DNA of 64,000 nucleotides from Primula veris (lineage: Eukaryota > Streptophyta > Magnoliopsida > Ericales > Primulaceae): contig OY821740.1 in NCBI GenBank assembly GCA_963682055.1, forward strand, positions 41,622,795-41,686,794, given 5' to 3'. The translations under genes were made by a program, and so were the position numbers. Below, piece after piece: positions 22,101 to 35,226 of the stretch (position 1 is its first letter; each line of letters begins with the position of its first letter). The notes below the pieces were generated by a model. It saw nothing but the letters and a program-made list of their open reading frames with translations, ran no database searches and was not told where the DNA came from.

Positions 22101-24014
22101 CTACACAATGGAAAATGGAACATGAGTGCATGTGGGATAAATTAGATATCGTATAAGCAGTTCGAATCATTTAAGAATGTAGACCGAATAAGTATATACA
22201 CGAGGGGAAATACTTTAACCTGCAAAATTTCATATATACTTGTGTAGTTCTAGTCGTTGAGTGTAAAATGTTTCATTGACCCTGCAACAACTTAGGCCAC
22301 CCCTTGCTTTAGTTGTTTTTATATGTACATTAATCATGACTGAATACTGTCGAACTTTAGGAAAAAGCTGTTGCTGCTGAGGGAAATGAGGCTCCTCTAC
22401 CTTCTACTCCAGTGAAGTTGAGAGATCCATTAGATATTATACAAAGTGTTGAAAATCACAGCTATGAGCAACAAGGTGTTTCACAACAAATTCGCAATGG
22501 AAGCATATGTATTAAGGCACCTCATAATGTCACGGCTATTCAAACTGGAACCTCGGTTACCCCGGGACAGGTATTGGAAATATACAGGACTTCTTGTGTT
22601 TGCTAGGAACCATTTCCCCTTGAGAAAGATTTGTCAAATGGGGATTACTTTGCCTATTTATTATGATATTTTATTTTTGCGGTTTTTTGTAGGGTTCTGG
22701 AGTAACTATTCAAATGTTGAAGAAACCGACAAGTGCTTTTGGGGCAATGTTTGGGAACTCTTCAACCAAAAGGAAGTTGGATTCTACAAAGCTGGTGAGT
22801 TTTTCAACTCAGTAATTCTGTCTTCTAGTGCTTATTACCAAAGTGGTTGATTTTGAACAACCTATGTTGATATATGTTTACATACTCCGGAGTGTTCCTC
22901 CATTCTCTGATATTTTATTTCCTTCCTTTATTTCTGGACAACCAACACCCCGCTGTTGATACAGATCTTCGTGTTGGCCTTTCTGGTACAGTCCAATTAC
23001 AGATTTGTACACTTAACTGGTTTATATGCCAATCTACAAAAAATAGCAATTAGTGTAAAACTTATAAGTTTACTTTTTTGACGATTTAGTACACTCGTCT
23101 ACCAAACAGTACACTAGGATCTTCATGTATACTAAATTGTTAAAAAAACGAAAGACTTGGAACACTATTCTGCCATGTGTCCTTATATATTAAACACTAT
23201 ATTACAGTCTCTACAATATTCCCAACCTATGAACTTATACAGAAATATTAATGAAAAAGTCGAAAAGAAATGCTAAGTTGGGGTACTCATTCCTAAATTT
23301 TGGTAGGTTAATAGTAAAAGAAATCGAGTTTGGTAATTTGTAGTTCGCAAGACTTGTTATTACCATTTTCTTACACTGCGGAATTTTGCATCGTGTTGAT
23401 AGGAAAAGGAAGAAATTAAATTGGAAAAGATCAAGTCTTCGGTGAACCTACCATTCCATTCATTTGTCGGTGGTTCTCAACAATCACAGTCACAAGCTAA
23501 AGAGCCTTCTAAAGTTTCAGATGCAGGGTCACATACAGTACCTGCTAAACATACAGAACCCACTAACGATGCCTTAGAAGATGTAATATTGCTAGAAGGC
23601 GGAGAATCAGATAATGATAATGAAACAGAAAAGCCGAAAACCGAAAATGAGCAACCAGAGCACAAAGAAATCACATACGAGGGTGACGAGCCTATGTCTT
23701 TATCCGATTTATCTACGAATTTCAAAAAGTGTTTCCAGTCAGTGACACAAAAGAAAGCACATGCTGGTTTTTTGCAGGTGAAGCCCTTTGATTACGAAGC
23801 TGCGAGGAAAGAGATTGTGTTTGGGAAACAAGTTAAAAAGGCGGAGAAGGTAGAAGAGGGTGATGAAACTATAAAAAAGAACAAATTTGATAACAAGAAA
23901 AGTAAAGCTGCTGTTCCGTTGCAGAAAGAGGAGGGGGAACATGTTTTTGCTCCGGGTAGAAGGCGTCAGGCTTTTCCGGCTAGCGGGAATCGTAATGCAA
24001 CTTTTCGTCAATGA
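13181..24014 (+). CDS. RRP6L2: RRP6-like nuclear exosome 3'-5' exonuclease
   Basis: Fourteen exons keep frame throughout: 13181-13792, 17305-17460, 18248-18406, 18479-18562, 19363-19442, 19560-19610, 20620-20728, 20831-20913, 21042-21087, 21584-21671, 21769-21938, 22361-22570, 22693-22794 and 23403-24014. They give about 853 residues, close to the 870 I recall for Arabidopsis RRP6L2. The N-terminal ~200 residues are the PMC2NT-like region. The DEDD-Y exonuclease domain shows Exo [12 protein letters not shown] (D258, E260), Exo [14 protein letters not shown] (D317) and Exo [13 protein letters not shown] (Y382, D386), so it looks catalytically intact. An HRDC domain follows (about 447-530, [20 protein letters not shown]). 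The tail has an acidic patch ([15 protein letters not shown]), the family signature [15 protein letters not shown] and a basic C-terminus. Family members trim and degrade nuclear RNAs with the exosome. Intron 1 is 3.5 kb and full of tandem repeats. Confidence 0.9.
13780..15450 (+). repeat. degenerate tandem array in RRP6L intron 1, with exon-1 end copies
   Basis: Eight to ten diverged units of roughly 150-190 bp share TAGAATG(T/C)ATGTTACTAT, TTGTTGAGTTGGGTT(G/A)TCTTGG, TTTTTCGAAA and GCGTTTTTAGATTGAGCC. At least four units also carry the last bases of exon 1 with its splice donor (GGTTGGTGCACCCGCAGGT): near 14131, 14297, 14464 and 14723. The last of these keeps about 33 bp of exon 1 (GAGGATGGCTCGAGG and on). 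The founding unit is therefore the real exon 1/intron 1 junction at 13792. Confidence 0.85.
15450..15745 (+). repeat. second tandem repeat in RRP6L intron 1
   Basis: Two to three copies of a ~150-bp unit share ATTGCTTATCTGTTTGTT, GTAATTTAAATGTGAAATTC and GACATTAGAATGCAATTGTG or close variants. The repeat abuts the longer array to its left. Confidence 0.7.
15756..15914. mobile_element. GC-rich palindromic MITE-like element
   Basis: The ends are TTTCAAAAGG (15756-15765) and its inverted complement CCTTTTGAAA (15905-15914). Just inside lie GTCTAGGCGG and CCGCCTAGAC. The interior is a chain of CTAGGC / GCCTAG palindromes and is much more GC-rich than the intron around it. It resembles a common plant inverted-repeat element. 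I could not find a target duplication. Confidence 0.6.
18521..18893 (+). repeat. tandem duplication spanning exon 4/intron 4 of RRP6L
   Basis: Copy 1 (about 18521-18690) begins inside exon 4 and runs through its donor into the intron. Copy 2 (about 18699-18893) repeats ACTTTGGCATTTATATTT through TTTGTTTGACACTGAACAGG and the following intronic sequence. Copy 2 therefore carries the last ~42 bp of exon 4 and a copy of its donor without the upstream acceptor. Confidence 0.85.
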
Positions 24015-25133
24015 TATCTTAGTTAGACATGATGCTCAAATATATGAACTATGATTAGGAGGAAATTTAATTTTTCCGTCTTGTAAGTCTCCAAAATTAG
24101 CAAGATTTGTTTAAATTTTACCAAGGAAATGACATAATTATTGATTGTTTTATTACTTTTAACTAAAAATCTTCTTTTGCCTTCCTTTCCACGGTTTGAT
24201 CATGCAGTTTTTTTTTTTCTTGCTTTGTTTTGGATAAACCAAAATGGTGCGAATTGGGCACAAGTATTTGAAGCAGGATTTTTTTTTTAACTAATAGATT
24301 TGATATATTTTTCTTCTCACGTTTGTATGTCACGTAGCGCGGTTTCTGGAGATCTTAAAATATAGAGTATTTCTTTACAAAAATAAGCTACTTTGTGGCT
24401 GTTAGGATTTGAACTCTAGTGGAGTGTTTGTTATACTAGAGTCTCTATCTTCTTGGACTAGCACCTTACTCAAATTTTGGACTAGCACCTTATTCGTCAA
24501 CATATTTTAATTGCTGAACCATCCGTCTTCTTTGCCTCCCCTTGGTCAATAACATTCAAATAAACAGAGTTGTTATTTGATTCCAAATGTTATGGCTATA
24601 AAAGATATGTAGCCACGGCTTTGGAGTCACCTTTTATGTGTGGAAGAATGCCCTCCGACTTTTTACTAGAGTTATTATCTATTTTAATTAGTTTGAATTG
24701 GTGAAATTTATTGTTTTTTTTGTGAGGGATGTTTCAAACGGACAAAGACGAAACAAGACCAATCAAAAGGAAAACTACCAAAACCGTTTGTATGAAAAAA
24801 AATCTAAAGATATCATTACATTACATTACATGGAAAATGATAAATATAACTATGTTACAAACACTGAAGAATCATCCTTGTCAAACGATAATTTAACTGA
24901 AGCAATCTTAAAATATGGAAACCAACGCACTTCCCAGTGTGGCCAAACTATCTTTTGACGAAAAAGTAACAGATGAAAATGAAATGGTTATCCGTCTTAA
25001 ATATATTTACATGGATAGTCTTCCTTTTTGATACCTTTTCTTGACAAATCTTAAAAACCAAATTTAGTAGACAAGAGGTCCCAAATTATTCTACAGTGTT
25101 GCCGAGTAAACTGGTGATGAATATTTAACGGAG
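24015..25133. other. intergenic between two convergent genes
   Basis: This is the space between the RRP6-like stop (24014) and the UBC2 stop (25134); the two genes converge. It must contain both 3' UTRs. No ORF here looks real. Confidence 0.6.
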
Positions 25134-28100
25134 TTAATCGGCTGTCCAGCTTTGCTCCACGATTTCACGGACTTTACGATTATATTCTCGCTTATTTTCA
25201 CTGAACATGCGAGCTGCTTCAGAATTAGCCGGTGAGTTTGGGTTTGGATCACAAAGAAGTGACTGCAAAATTATGGCAAAGTACGATTAGCATAGAACAA
25301 ATCTTATTTCCTCAACTCTTGTTTTCCAGTAATCCACTCAAACCAAGTTTTTTTCAAAATGCAATATACTCAATAGGGCATATACACCGAACAAGCCACT
25401 AACATTCTAAATACGAACAGCTGAACAGGAAAAAGCATAGGTAACTTTAGACTATATACTAAAAAAATCGGTCTTACTTCCTACCCAGATATAGAGGAAA
25501 TAAAATTATACAAAGAAACTATTTTTCCCTTTAAAGCGGTATTCTTTGTTACTTGAGTAATGTTTAATATCCCTCTTTTGGCAGGGTTAAAATTGTCCAT
25601 TGATCTTGTCTTCATGCCAATATCTTGTTTTTCTATTTGGTTTATTTGGCATTTCGATTTCTAAAACGACCTGTTTTGTGCACACACATTCCCAATTTGG
25701 CCTACATTTAAACCGTAATTATACGTCGTGATTAGGGAACCGGGGTTACAAGTCACTGTTTTCTTCTGAGAAAACAGTACTATAAAGAACAGTTAAGTTA
25801 GGTATACTTACAGCCTATTAGTATACCTATTATAGCTCTTGGAAACCAGTGCTTGTAACTACCAGCCATGAGTGGCTGGGGAAACATCTTTTAGAACCCA
25901 AAACCTATGCTTTAAGGTCACCGCTTATCCATTATCCATTCAAGACATGTTCCTAAAGCATAGAATCTTTTGGATGACGAGAGGAGAAGATTCATAAAAT
26001 CGATCTCAAACCTGCGGGTTTTTCCACAAAAGCATGCAAACTGCGTCAAAATTAGGCAAGAAGTTTGGGTTTGGTCACAAAGCAGTGACTGGCAAGTAGG
26101 GGGTTGTACAATTGACCTCCAACAATTCGTGACTTCCTCGAAACTACCTTCACTATGGTTCACCAAGACCAAGTTCTACACGTATATGAAACTGCAATGT
26201 ACTCAACAGACCAACCATCCAAACGAACTCAGAGCTCCAAAAATTTAAATGCAGACAAACAAACAGAAACAAGTTTGTTCCGTGGATCCTATCCTGTCCA
26301 ATAGGAATACGTCGATACAAAAATCTTTGAAAACTAAGGATATGACATGGCTAGGAAACTAGTGTTGATTTCTAAATTTTTGGTGTTGCATAATTCTTCA
26401 GACTATATTCCTAGTTTTAAGAGAAGAAAAAACTCTCATCTAATAATTACAAAAAAAGTCTGTGCTAAGGAAATTGGAAGAGTTATATATCTTTTGTTAG
26501 TCTGAGTTTGGGTACTTGTTTAATCTTAATTTTCAGGTTTGATCTTGTGGTCTATATTGATTAATTTTTTGAATTTGACGCCTACATCACACGTGCTCAT
26601 GCAAGATAGAAGCTCCATTCCACAACATTTATTACTCTTCTTTTATATTTCGGGCCTAAAAAGAATATCTAACCCAAACTGACCTGCTTTGTGTACTCAT
26701 TCCAGTATAGCCTACTTATAACTTGTAACTGCAAGTCATGCTTGTGGTTTGGGTTCTTCAATAATAAGTAATAACTATGAATCATTGCACCTGTTATTAA
26801 TGACTAATAACATGACTCCAAGTCATGGTTTACAAGTAGGCCATCATGAGAACTGGGAGATAGTTCACCAAGTATGCCATTTTGAAAGGAAAAATAGCAA
26901 AAAATGCCAAACAACAAACACGGTAATTGAAGCATAATGAAAATAATGTGATGCCGACAAATATACAAAAGGTAGATGTTTCTTAGCCTCCGAAAAGTGT
27001 TAACAGTCAATATGGACTTACCAAATATAACAGTACTTTTAAGTTTGAGCATCACAGATTCATAGTAATGTACTAGTCTGGCAAATATACCAAGGCGGAT
27101 GTTAATCTATATACCAATCCACATCAACCCATACAAAGTCATAACGGGGTCACTCCATTTGCAATGAATTTATTTATTTATAATTTATGTGTGTGGGTGT
27201 GTGGGTGCGAAAGAGAGAGAAACCTGGATAGAAGTGAGAATGGCTGCAACATCGTAAATAGGACTCCATTGGTTCTGTAGAATATCCAAGCATATGCTAC
27301 CATCTGCATAGACTGATAAATACCGTGCAGCCATATAAGCAAACGAGTATAAAGTAAGAACGGCCTCTTCGTGTATGTATATGGACCAATAATAAATATA
27401 CATGGAAAAGATCAACTAAATTAGTCCTCTAATAAAATGTCGGCTACAGAAAAAGGAAATAATAAGGATGAAGTACATACTGTTAGGATGAAACATCCTT
27501 GAGACGAACCGGACAGTTGGGGGTTTGTTTGGGTAATCTTCCGAGAATTGCAAAGTTAGCTTGAACGTACCTGTTCTTCACAACAATAATCAAATGCTTA
27601 ACAGCATATACAAAATCAATCTACAGCAATAACCTACAGCAAGCTATTCATCCAGTGTTTATTTTATTACTTATTTATTTGCTGGGATGGGTTCATTACA
27701 GTATGTCATACGAGCACAAGAACGCGACACATTAGTTGTCTCGGTACATGGTCTGAAGGGGTAGCTTTTTAAATGGAGTGCTATTTTGCGTTGTGGTAGG
27801 AATGATAACCTAAAGAACAACCAAGCCTATCTGTTTGGACGGAGGGAGTAAATATTATAAATAAATATATAGCTCACCTTATATTATAAATGAATATATA
27901 GCTCACCTTATATCTTTTCGAGTTTCTTGCTTTTCAAAAGAGTAGTAACTAAACAGGGTTGCCGGTTTACCAAAAATAGCGTTTTAAATGCGAGAGTACG
28001 AAGTACCACGTTTCTGTAAGTGTGAACTGAAACGAACTGAAACGTGGTACATAGGGTTGTAAGAAAATTAGGTAATAATGGTCTGGCTACAAACATGGTA

Positions 28101-30034
28101 TAAACCAAACTCAAACCAAGCTCAAATCAATTTCATATAGGGAAAATTAGGAGTAGGTTCAATATGTGGAACTTATTTAGCAAAATCACAACCCCTCCAA
28201 ACTAATTTGTAATCATTCACTATCCCATCAAATGAGAAAACCAATCCCCAAACCAAACACCCTTTCTCCTTCTACACAACCAACCGTCACTTCCATCCAC
28301 GACGAACCCCGCCACCAGAGACATCCTCCTCCTCCTCCTATCAGATTCCGGTCCAGGCAGAGCCTAATTGCACCGCTACCACCTGTGATACCTCGATTCT
28401 GATGTTAGTTGTAGACTGATGACTGAATAGTGGCAGGATATTCCGAAGAAGTTCTGGTGGCAGAAGAAGAGAGAAAGGGATGTGAGAAGGAGAGAGAGGG
28501 AAAAGGGGGTGAACAAGAGACCACTGTATATCAACATACATACATATATAAATATGTCTATCTGTATATATGTAGTATACTATCAAATATTAGTATAGAT
28601 ACTTAAATGATTTGACAGTATTCTTTCATAATTATACAGTATTTCTCTGTCATTCGGCAGTAGTACCGTACTACGTAATTAATTTTTAGTACCAAAGGTT
28701 CAAACAATCTCAAGTACAAACATTTTTGAGGATTATCAGATTCATCTTGTATTGCAAACAAATAGATGAAATAAAACTACTCTTGCTAATTTGTACTTCT
28801 CACTCTTTAAAGCATACCTGACTTGGATGTCTGTGTTCTACTCAATCGGCTAAAGACTCGACCTTTTCTGCTAACCTTAACCCTAATCACAGCAGTTGTG
28901 ATTAGCTGCTCTACGAAATGATCAAGCTACAAACACTCACAAGTTTTTTTCTACTTGGTCCAACGACGAAAAAAATACACGAGATTTTTGTTATTTTACA
29001 CTAACGCTAGAATCTTTATGCTGGAAACTCAAAAAATAAAATCCTCCCTTTATTTGCTTAAAAGATAAATCTTAAAAAAATGCAATCTGCGACCAGCTAG
29101 AAATATCAAATTCATGTTATATAAACCAAAAACCAAAATCTTTGACCTTAAAACTCAAAAGTAGAGCTTTTAATCTGCTAATGCATCCAAACAAGGCCTT
29201 TTATGAGCTAATGAGCAACTAATGAAACTAAAAACTAGAGCTTTTAATTTGGTTATGCAGCCAAACATGACCTTTTATGAAACTCAAATTTAGATCTTTT
29301 AATTTGCTTATGCAGCCAACCAAGCCCTATTATGAAGCTAATGAGCAACTAATGAAACTCAAAACTAGAGCTTTTAATTTGCCTATGCAGCCAAACAAGC
29401 CCTTTATAAAGCTAACTAATGAAACCAAAATTCGAAAACAGTTAATGAAAAAATTACATACCTCCATCCCAAGGGGTATCATCAGGCCTACAAAAACAAA
29501 ACCCATATCCAATTAATACAAACAAACAAATAAGAACCCTAATCACCACAAGACGGGAATTAATTGGGTTTGTTTACCCTGTATTGTAGCGTTTTTCTTG
29601 ATTACTACCCTCTATTATCAATTTTCCTATTTTTTACATTTCGAACTTTTTCATTCAATTATCGATAGAAAATCACCATAACACGGACGTTTTCCATCCA
29701 TAAATGGATGAAAAAGTTCAAAATGTAAAAAAAAAAACACAAATTTAGGTACTCGTTAAAAAAACTAACAACGTAAGGTACTAATCGAGAAACAGCTAAC
29801 AATAGGTAAAAAACTGCTAAAAAACCCAAGAGTTGAACATACAAATAAAATGAAACTAGATGCTAAAAAAAAAAGAATAAAAGAATAAAATAAAAATAAA
29901 AAAAAGTACCCAAAAATGACAGCATTCCATAGCATGATATTGTTATCATGAGGGGCACCACTGATTCCTGCTGGTGGGTCTTGTTGTAGCCTCTTAAAAT
30001 CCCTCATCAGCCTCTTCCTAGCCGGTGTTGACAT
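25134..30034 (-). CDS. UBC2: ubiquitin-conjugating enzyme E2, RAD6/UBC2 type
   Basis: Five exons on the minus strand, in transcript order 29910-30034, 29462-29487, 27481-27570, 27224-27312 and 25134-25262, join in frame to exactly 152 residues. The product is nearly identical to the plant UBC1/2/3 group as I recall it. It starts [19 protein letters not shown], has the HPN motif (78-80), the active cysteine C88 in DGSICLDIL, and ends [13 protein letters not shown]6-type E2s accept ubiquitin from E1 and pass it to substrates with an E3. The plant enzymes monoubiquitinate histone H2B with HUB1/2 and act in post-replication repair. Exon 2 is only 26 bp. Intron 2 (1.9 kb) holds an 80-bp minisatellite next to exon 2, and intron 4 (2.0 kb) holds a decayed copy of the start of exon 5. 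All catalytic residues are present. Confidence 0.95.
26032..26100 (-). pseudogene. decayed copy of UBC2 exon 5 start inside intron 4
   Basis: GTTTGGGTTTGG(A)TCACAAAG and flanking bases match the 5' part of exon 5 plus its splice acceptor (25202-25270) at roughly 80% identity by eye. The match includes GCATGCAAACTGCGTCAAAA against ACATGCGAGCTGCTTCAGAA. Similarity continues into flanking intron (about 25320-25420 against 26140-26230, and more weakly to about 25750/26740). A segment of several hundred bp was therefore duplicated in tandem and one copy lost coding function. Confidence 0.7.
29149..29430 (-). repeat. ~80-bp minisatellite in UBC2 intron 2
   Basis: About four diverged units contain AGAGCTTTTAATTTG, ATGCAGCCAAACAAGCCC and GAGCAACTAATGAAACT. 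The array ends about 30 bp from the donor side of the 26-bp exon 2 (29462-29487). It gives rise to spurious ORFs on both strands. Confidence 0.8.
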
Positions 30035-33000
30035 TTTATTTATATATTATTATTTATATATATGGAGAAATATCTGAGAAATCTAAGAAATACCCATGTT
30101 TTTTATTCCGATGGGGAATAGAAATATTATATCTTCTTCTTTTTTTGGTTTTTTTGTTCTCTCTCGATGTGTTTTACCTAATTATTAGTAGCTCCCTCCA
30201 ACGATATGCGAAACTGGGAACTTATCTTTATTTTTAATATATAAAAATTATTTCATAATTTTGATATACAAGTTTTTATTTGATTGGTAGTTGAGAAAAG
30301 AATACTAACTGTGTTTATATTTAATTGTATATTACGAAAATATATGCAATTTTGATCGGTTTATAACTTTTATCAAAATTGTCGAAATGATTTTTTTTAA
30401 ATATAATCATAAAATTTAAAATTTGAACTATATGATCAATTTTAAAAAAAAATTCATTCTGAGAATTTTGATACAAATTTTTAACCGGTCAAAATTGTAC
30501 ATAATTTGGTAATGTAAAATTATATACTAAAAAGGAGGGAGTAACCCAGATTTGTTAACAACTGTGCGAATTTGTATTTTTTACTGTGTCTGTTGAAACA
30601 CACATGTCAGAGTATTTATTCTAATTGAAAAGAAAATGCAAAAATTAGTAATAGTAATCAATGTTGTAAAATCACAAGACGGATTTTAGATGGTAATACG
30701 TCGGTTAACGCCTAATTACGCATAATACCATATAATTTGTTAGATTTCTAGGCTGCACCTAGCGTTTATACTCCGTCTAGTTTACGCTTATGGTGAACTT
30801 ATAGGACACTAGGAGTAGTAGTTAACCAAAGTATGTTATACAGGACGTGAAAAGTTCGACGTAATGCATAATCAGAACTCCGATCGAAAACCCATAACAT
30901 ATGAACCATGTACAAAAACGAGATATGCAACATATAACCACGTTGCGGCTATATTTATGTAGGAAGAGTCGGTTAAAAAGAGTGTTGGTGTGTATAGGAG
31001 CTGTATATGAGTTTTGTGCGATCATGTTTGTCTATTTAAAATTAAGACTACATTAAAACCAACCTTATAATATTATAACGAGGGTTTGCCAATACTTATT
31101 TATTTCAATATACACATTTTCCCTCATCCATTCAATGTTCATACAACCTCTTAATCATCCAAACACGTTAACAACATGTCATATTCTAATTAAACTCGAT
31201 CATTTCAACCTTAATTAATTAAAAATATTGAACCATGTATTCAACTCATTTGTTATGTTTGTAAGATACATAAAAGCAAACATATGTCTTAAGCATGAAT
31301 AAAGACGCCCAGCCGCCAGCATATGTGGTGCGCCGGTGAAAGATAGTGGATGTATTAATGTGAAAAATCAAATGAAACATATGTATATATATCGATGAAC
31401 TTGAGTGTAAACGATTAGTAAAACTTTATGCCAAGCAAATTGGTAAAAAGTATCTCGAGGGCTCGTTTGGTTGGCTTGCGATTAAGGTGAGACATCACTT
31501 CAGATGCAGTTGATCTCACAAAATGTTATGTTTGGTTGGGTAAACAATTGTATAACTATTAGTGCAAATATATAACAAATTGTCCAAGTTGAAGTCCTTT
31601 GCAAGTACTAAAGTTGGTCAAAACTTGGTATTACAAATTATCCAAACACTTTTTAATTGTTTTACCAGATAAATAGATATGTTTTTTCAAAAATCAAATT
31701 TTTAAATCAAATATGATAGATTCTCCAAGTATTTTTCGTTTCATTTTCATAGTTTTTCTTACTTTATATAAATATATTAAGCTAATCGATCATATCTATT
31801 GTTTTGTGAACAAATGTGCATATGAGAATGAAGTTAGACTAGTCATATACATATATTCGTCCAATGTTTTATTTTTTTCACAGTTTAAGGCAAACAAACA
31901 CGGTTTGAGACTAGAACAACGGATTATATGAAGTCTTATCCAATCCTAATGGCGATTGAATTTACAATCTTGTGACTATGAATTCTATAACTAAACGACT
32001 TTATACTCTAGATAATGATGATTGATGAATGGACAAAGAAAATTCAAAATGACGAGTCAATTTAATTTCGCATATGGTTTCATACATAGGATTCCAGATT
32101 CTTATAGTTAATTTTAGACTTAGATTGGTGATGATAATGATAATATTCCGATCATCGTTACCGAAAAACTCGTTTCTTGTTCAAATACGCCGTTTTCCGT
32201 TTTACGTTTTACGTTTCGATTACCGTTTCCGTTTCACTCACCGTTAACTATAGTTCAGATAGTCAAAACTCAAGTGCCGCTTTGGATGCTGCCCAGTATT
32301 ATGAATGATATCTGAGAAATTGTCGTGTCTCATGTTAAATCCAGATTAAGTCATGTCATTGTCGACATTAATTAACCTTTTGCATCTCTGGTACTACTAC
32401 AGTACTGTATTAGTAACATACCAAATTTTGTAAAAATGCTAATGAAACATTTGTAACAACTAACAAGATACTGCATTTTGCAACACTAAAGGGTTCGCTC
32501 AACCAGTGAAAACTAGGTCATATATAATATATTTACAAAATCTCAAAAAATAACAAATTAATTTGTTAAATTTATTCGCTTTCCTTTTTCATAGTGAGCT
32601 CTATGCACTCCAGTGCTCACTGAAATGTCCTCGATAAATAGTTCTCTATATTCGTTTCGGCTTGTTTAAGTTTGAACTTTGAATGTTTAACTTACGCTTA
32701 ATTATATAAGTAGGAATTTGCTAACTATATAGGATTGTGTTTGTAGAAGTCCAAACATATTTTGCTCTCATATTTCAACCAAAGTGGTTTTGATGTTCCC
32801 ATATCGACTGTAGAAAGGTTTAGTATAACAAAAATCTTCAGATTACTTCGTTCTTATAATGTCACTCAATCTTGTAAAAGAAAAACGTGACCACATTCAC
32901 CATTCACGCGATGATAAATATTTGAACATGATATCTATGTCAAATATTTTTTACGATATTTGGAGGTAAGAAGTTTATTGGAAAATAAGATGATATAGTA

Positions 33001-35168
33001 TTTTTTTTTTTACTCTTCTCATTAAGATTAAATTAGCAAATACCATGATTTCAAAGACTAGCAATTGTTAAGTACGTAGATCCTACTTTACAGTCTATGT
33101 TAATATTATCAGTTTCTGGGTTCAAAGCTAAGATAAAAAAAAGGACGAAGATTCGTCAAAAATAAAGTCAGTAACGTAAGTTATAATAATGTTAAATTAA
33201 AGATAGCTAGACTACACACAATAGACGTGGTTTGTTCTCATGAAAAGTGACACACAAGTGTCCATCCACAATCCCACACGACACGCCAACTCACTAATTT
33301 TGTGCTTAGTTTCTCATTAGGACACCAAATTAATCTTGATCAACTATATATAATTATAAATAACTTGGATGCTTTTTTATATTACTGTAAATCCTGTCGG
33401 ATTAGAAAGCTTATAGCCATAATATAGGGGCTTAATTCGTCCTATTAACAATTTATTTTGATGCATGACAACAAAATTAAATGGTTTGGTTGTTAAAAAG
33501 AAAAACTTATAAATAACTAAAACCGTTTAAATTTTGTTTCATGATATTGTTCTAGAACAGAGCTATATATTATACAATTCTTGAAGAGAAAATATTGATA
33601 ATTCCCCTCGAGTCTCACTAGCTATTACTGGTATTGCCTTCAAATGACTAGTAAAAATCACGTTTAAAATTATTTCTTGAAGTTCTAGAAACTGAGCTAT
33701 TTTATACCATTATTCAAGAGAAAATATCGATAATTTTTCTAATAACTACTAACTAGTACTTGCATAGCTGTTAATCAAAAATAAAATAAAATAAAGTTTA
33801 GTTTACTTTCTTGATGTTCTAGACTTCACCTTTATCATACAATTATTTTAGAAATAACATCTGTGATGCTAGAACTATTAGCATTGTAGGTCACATGTAC
33901 AATTATCTTGATTACCCAACTAGTTATCCGTTTGGATATTGAGAAATTTAACCTGCATGTAATCTTAAATTTGAACATTTTGGATGGAGTGTTTTTGAAA
34001 CTATATAGTTTATATGACAGTGAGTATTTTAGACTGCTCACTGAAATGTCGGATTACGTCCAACATGCCAAAAACCGGTTTTCGTTTTTTATTTATTAAT
34101 TACTATTACTAAAATACTTGGCGCAAGACCAGGAAAGCTTACAACATGTAAAATTTGGTGACGTCTCTAGGTCTTGATTTGCTATAGAGTATATTTATGG
34201 ATCATACGTTCTTGATACTTGGGAGAAAAAAGCTACTTTTGTCGGGTCTAAAACTTAAATGTTTTATCAGATCACATAACATATAATAATCTCAGTGTTT
34301 CGGCCAAGTATGATCATCTTATAAATCCAAAGCAGGCTTATAAGCAATAAGGCCATAGCCAACTTAAACTTAAAAATCAATCCCATGTAGTCCTTTCTTT
34401 TCCCGTGCGGAAGGATTTTTTTACTTTCTTTTCCCTTAGGTTTTTTTTCAAGTACGGTTTTATCGGACTTAAATCTTCTAGCTATTAATTTCAGGCCAAA
34501 AGATCACAGAGATGCAACTTATAGTCAATTATATATTATGTAGTCTTTAACAACGTCCGAGCGTTCAGATTAGTGACAGTGATATCTATTGCGACGTTGC
34601 CATGATAAGACAAACGTAGTTAACAAAAAGTGAAGATCATTATCATGTCCCGAAAAAACGAGCTGCGAAAACACACATCTTTATTCTCGTTTACACCCTA
34701 ACATCTTTTTGTGATCGTAACCAAACAAGTCCAAAGTATCCACAAACACTACAATTTACATGGACAAGTCATGCATGACTTGTAATATACAACAATAAAA
34801 ACCTATACTAATTAAAAATGAGTAGTTATAGTTCACGTTCTTACACTTTTTCATACACACCTTGTAAAAAGAGTGAGCTATAAATCGTTATGAGACAAAA
34901 CTGCAATTTTGTATTTGGTTCTCTCGTAAAAACATAAAGACTAGTGTATAAAATAAGTAAAATAATTATAAATATATATTTAGTCACTAAAACATAAACA
35001 TGTAGATTATATGTAAATACATACATAGAGTAATAGATACACTCGATATGCACGTGCATGTCACACCAAAACTGTTCCCCTTTACACCCTCTCACCAACC
35101 ATAACGTCCCTCTATAGTTTACCTCACTCACCATGCCAACCCTTCACGAGACTTACGCTTATATCCAC
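30035..35168. other. intergenic between divergent UBC2 and LBD genes
   Basis: This holds the promoter regions of both genes. I see no gene. Repeats include a tandem block at 33543-33850 and short remnants with GGAGGGAGTA (30534-30543), a motif typical of Stowaway-type ends. A stretch with GGCTCGTTTGGTTGGC (about 31460) resembles termini of plant MITEs. Confidence 0.5.
33543..33850. repeat. ~135-bp tandem repeat, about 2.3 units
   Basis: Units begin near 33543, 33678 and 33813 with TGA(A/T)(A/G)TT..TCTAGA and share CAAGAGAAAATAT(T/C)GATAATT. The block is AT-rich and non-coding. Confidence 0.65.
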
Positions 35169-35176
35169 TATATAAA
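35169..35176 (+). promoter_or_regulatory. TATA box of the LBD gene
   Basis: TATATAAA in the context CACTATATAAACAACC lies 51 bp before the ATG at 35227. This implies a short 5' leader of about 25 bases. Confidence 0.6.
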
Positions 35177-35226
35177 CAACCCAACACACACCCCCTAATA
35201 TTTATTCACACACCATACTCACAACC

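Noticed and set aside
24400..24475. Possible tRNA gene (GGATTTGAACTC and following bases)
   Set aside because: A T-arm-like word is present but no acceptor stem or anticodon arm can be folded.
24698..24958. 86-codon plus-strand ORF between RRP6L and UBC2
   Set aside because: AT-driven composition, located in 3' flanks of two convergent genes, no family resemblance.
28250..28510. GC-richer stretch in UBC2 intron 2 that looks like a 5' leader
   Set aside because: No reading frame beyond chance length and no splice partner. It is probably an old insertion.
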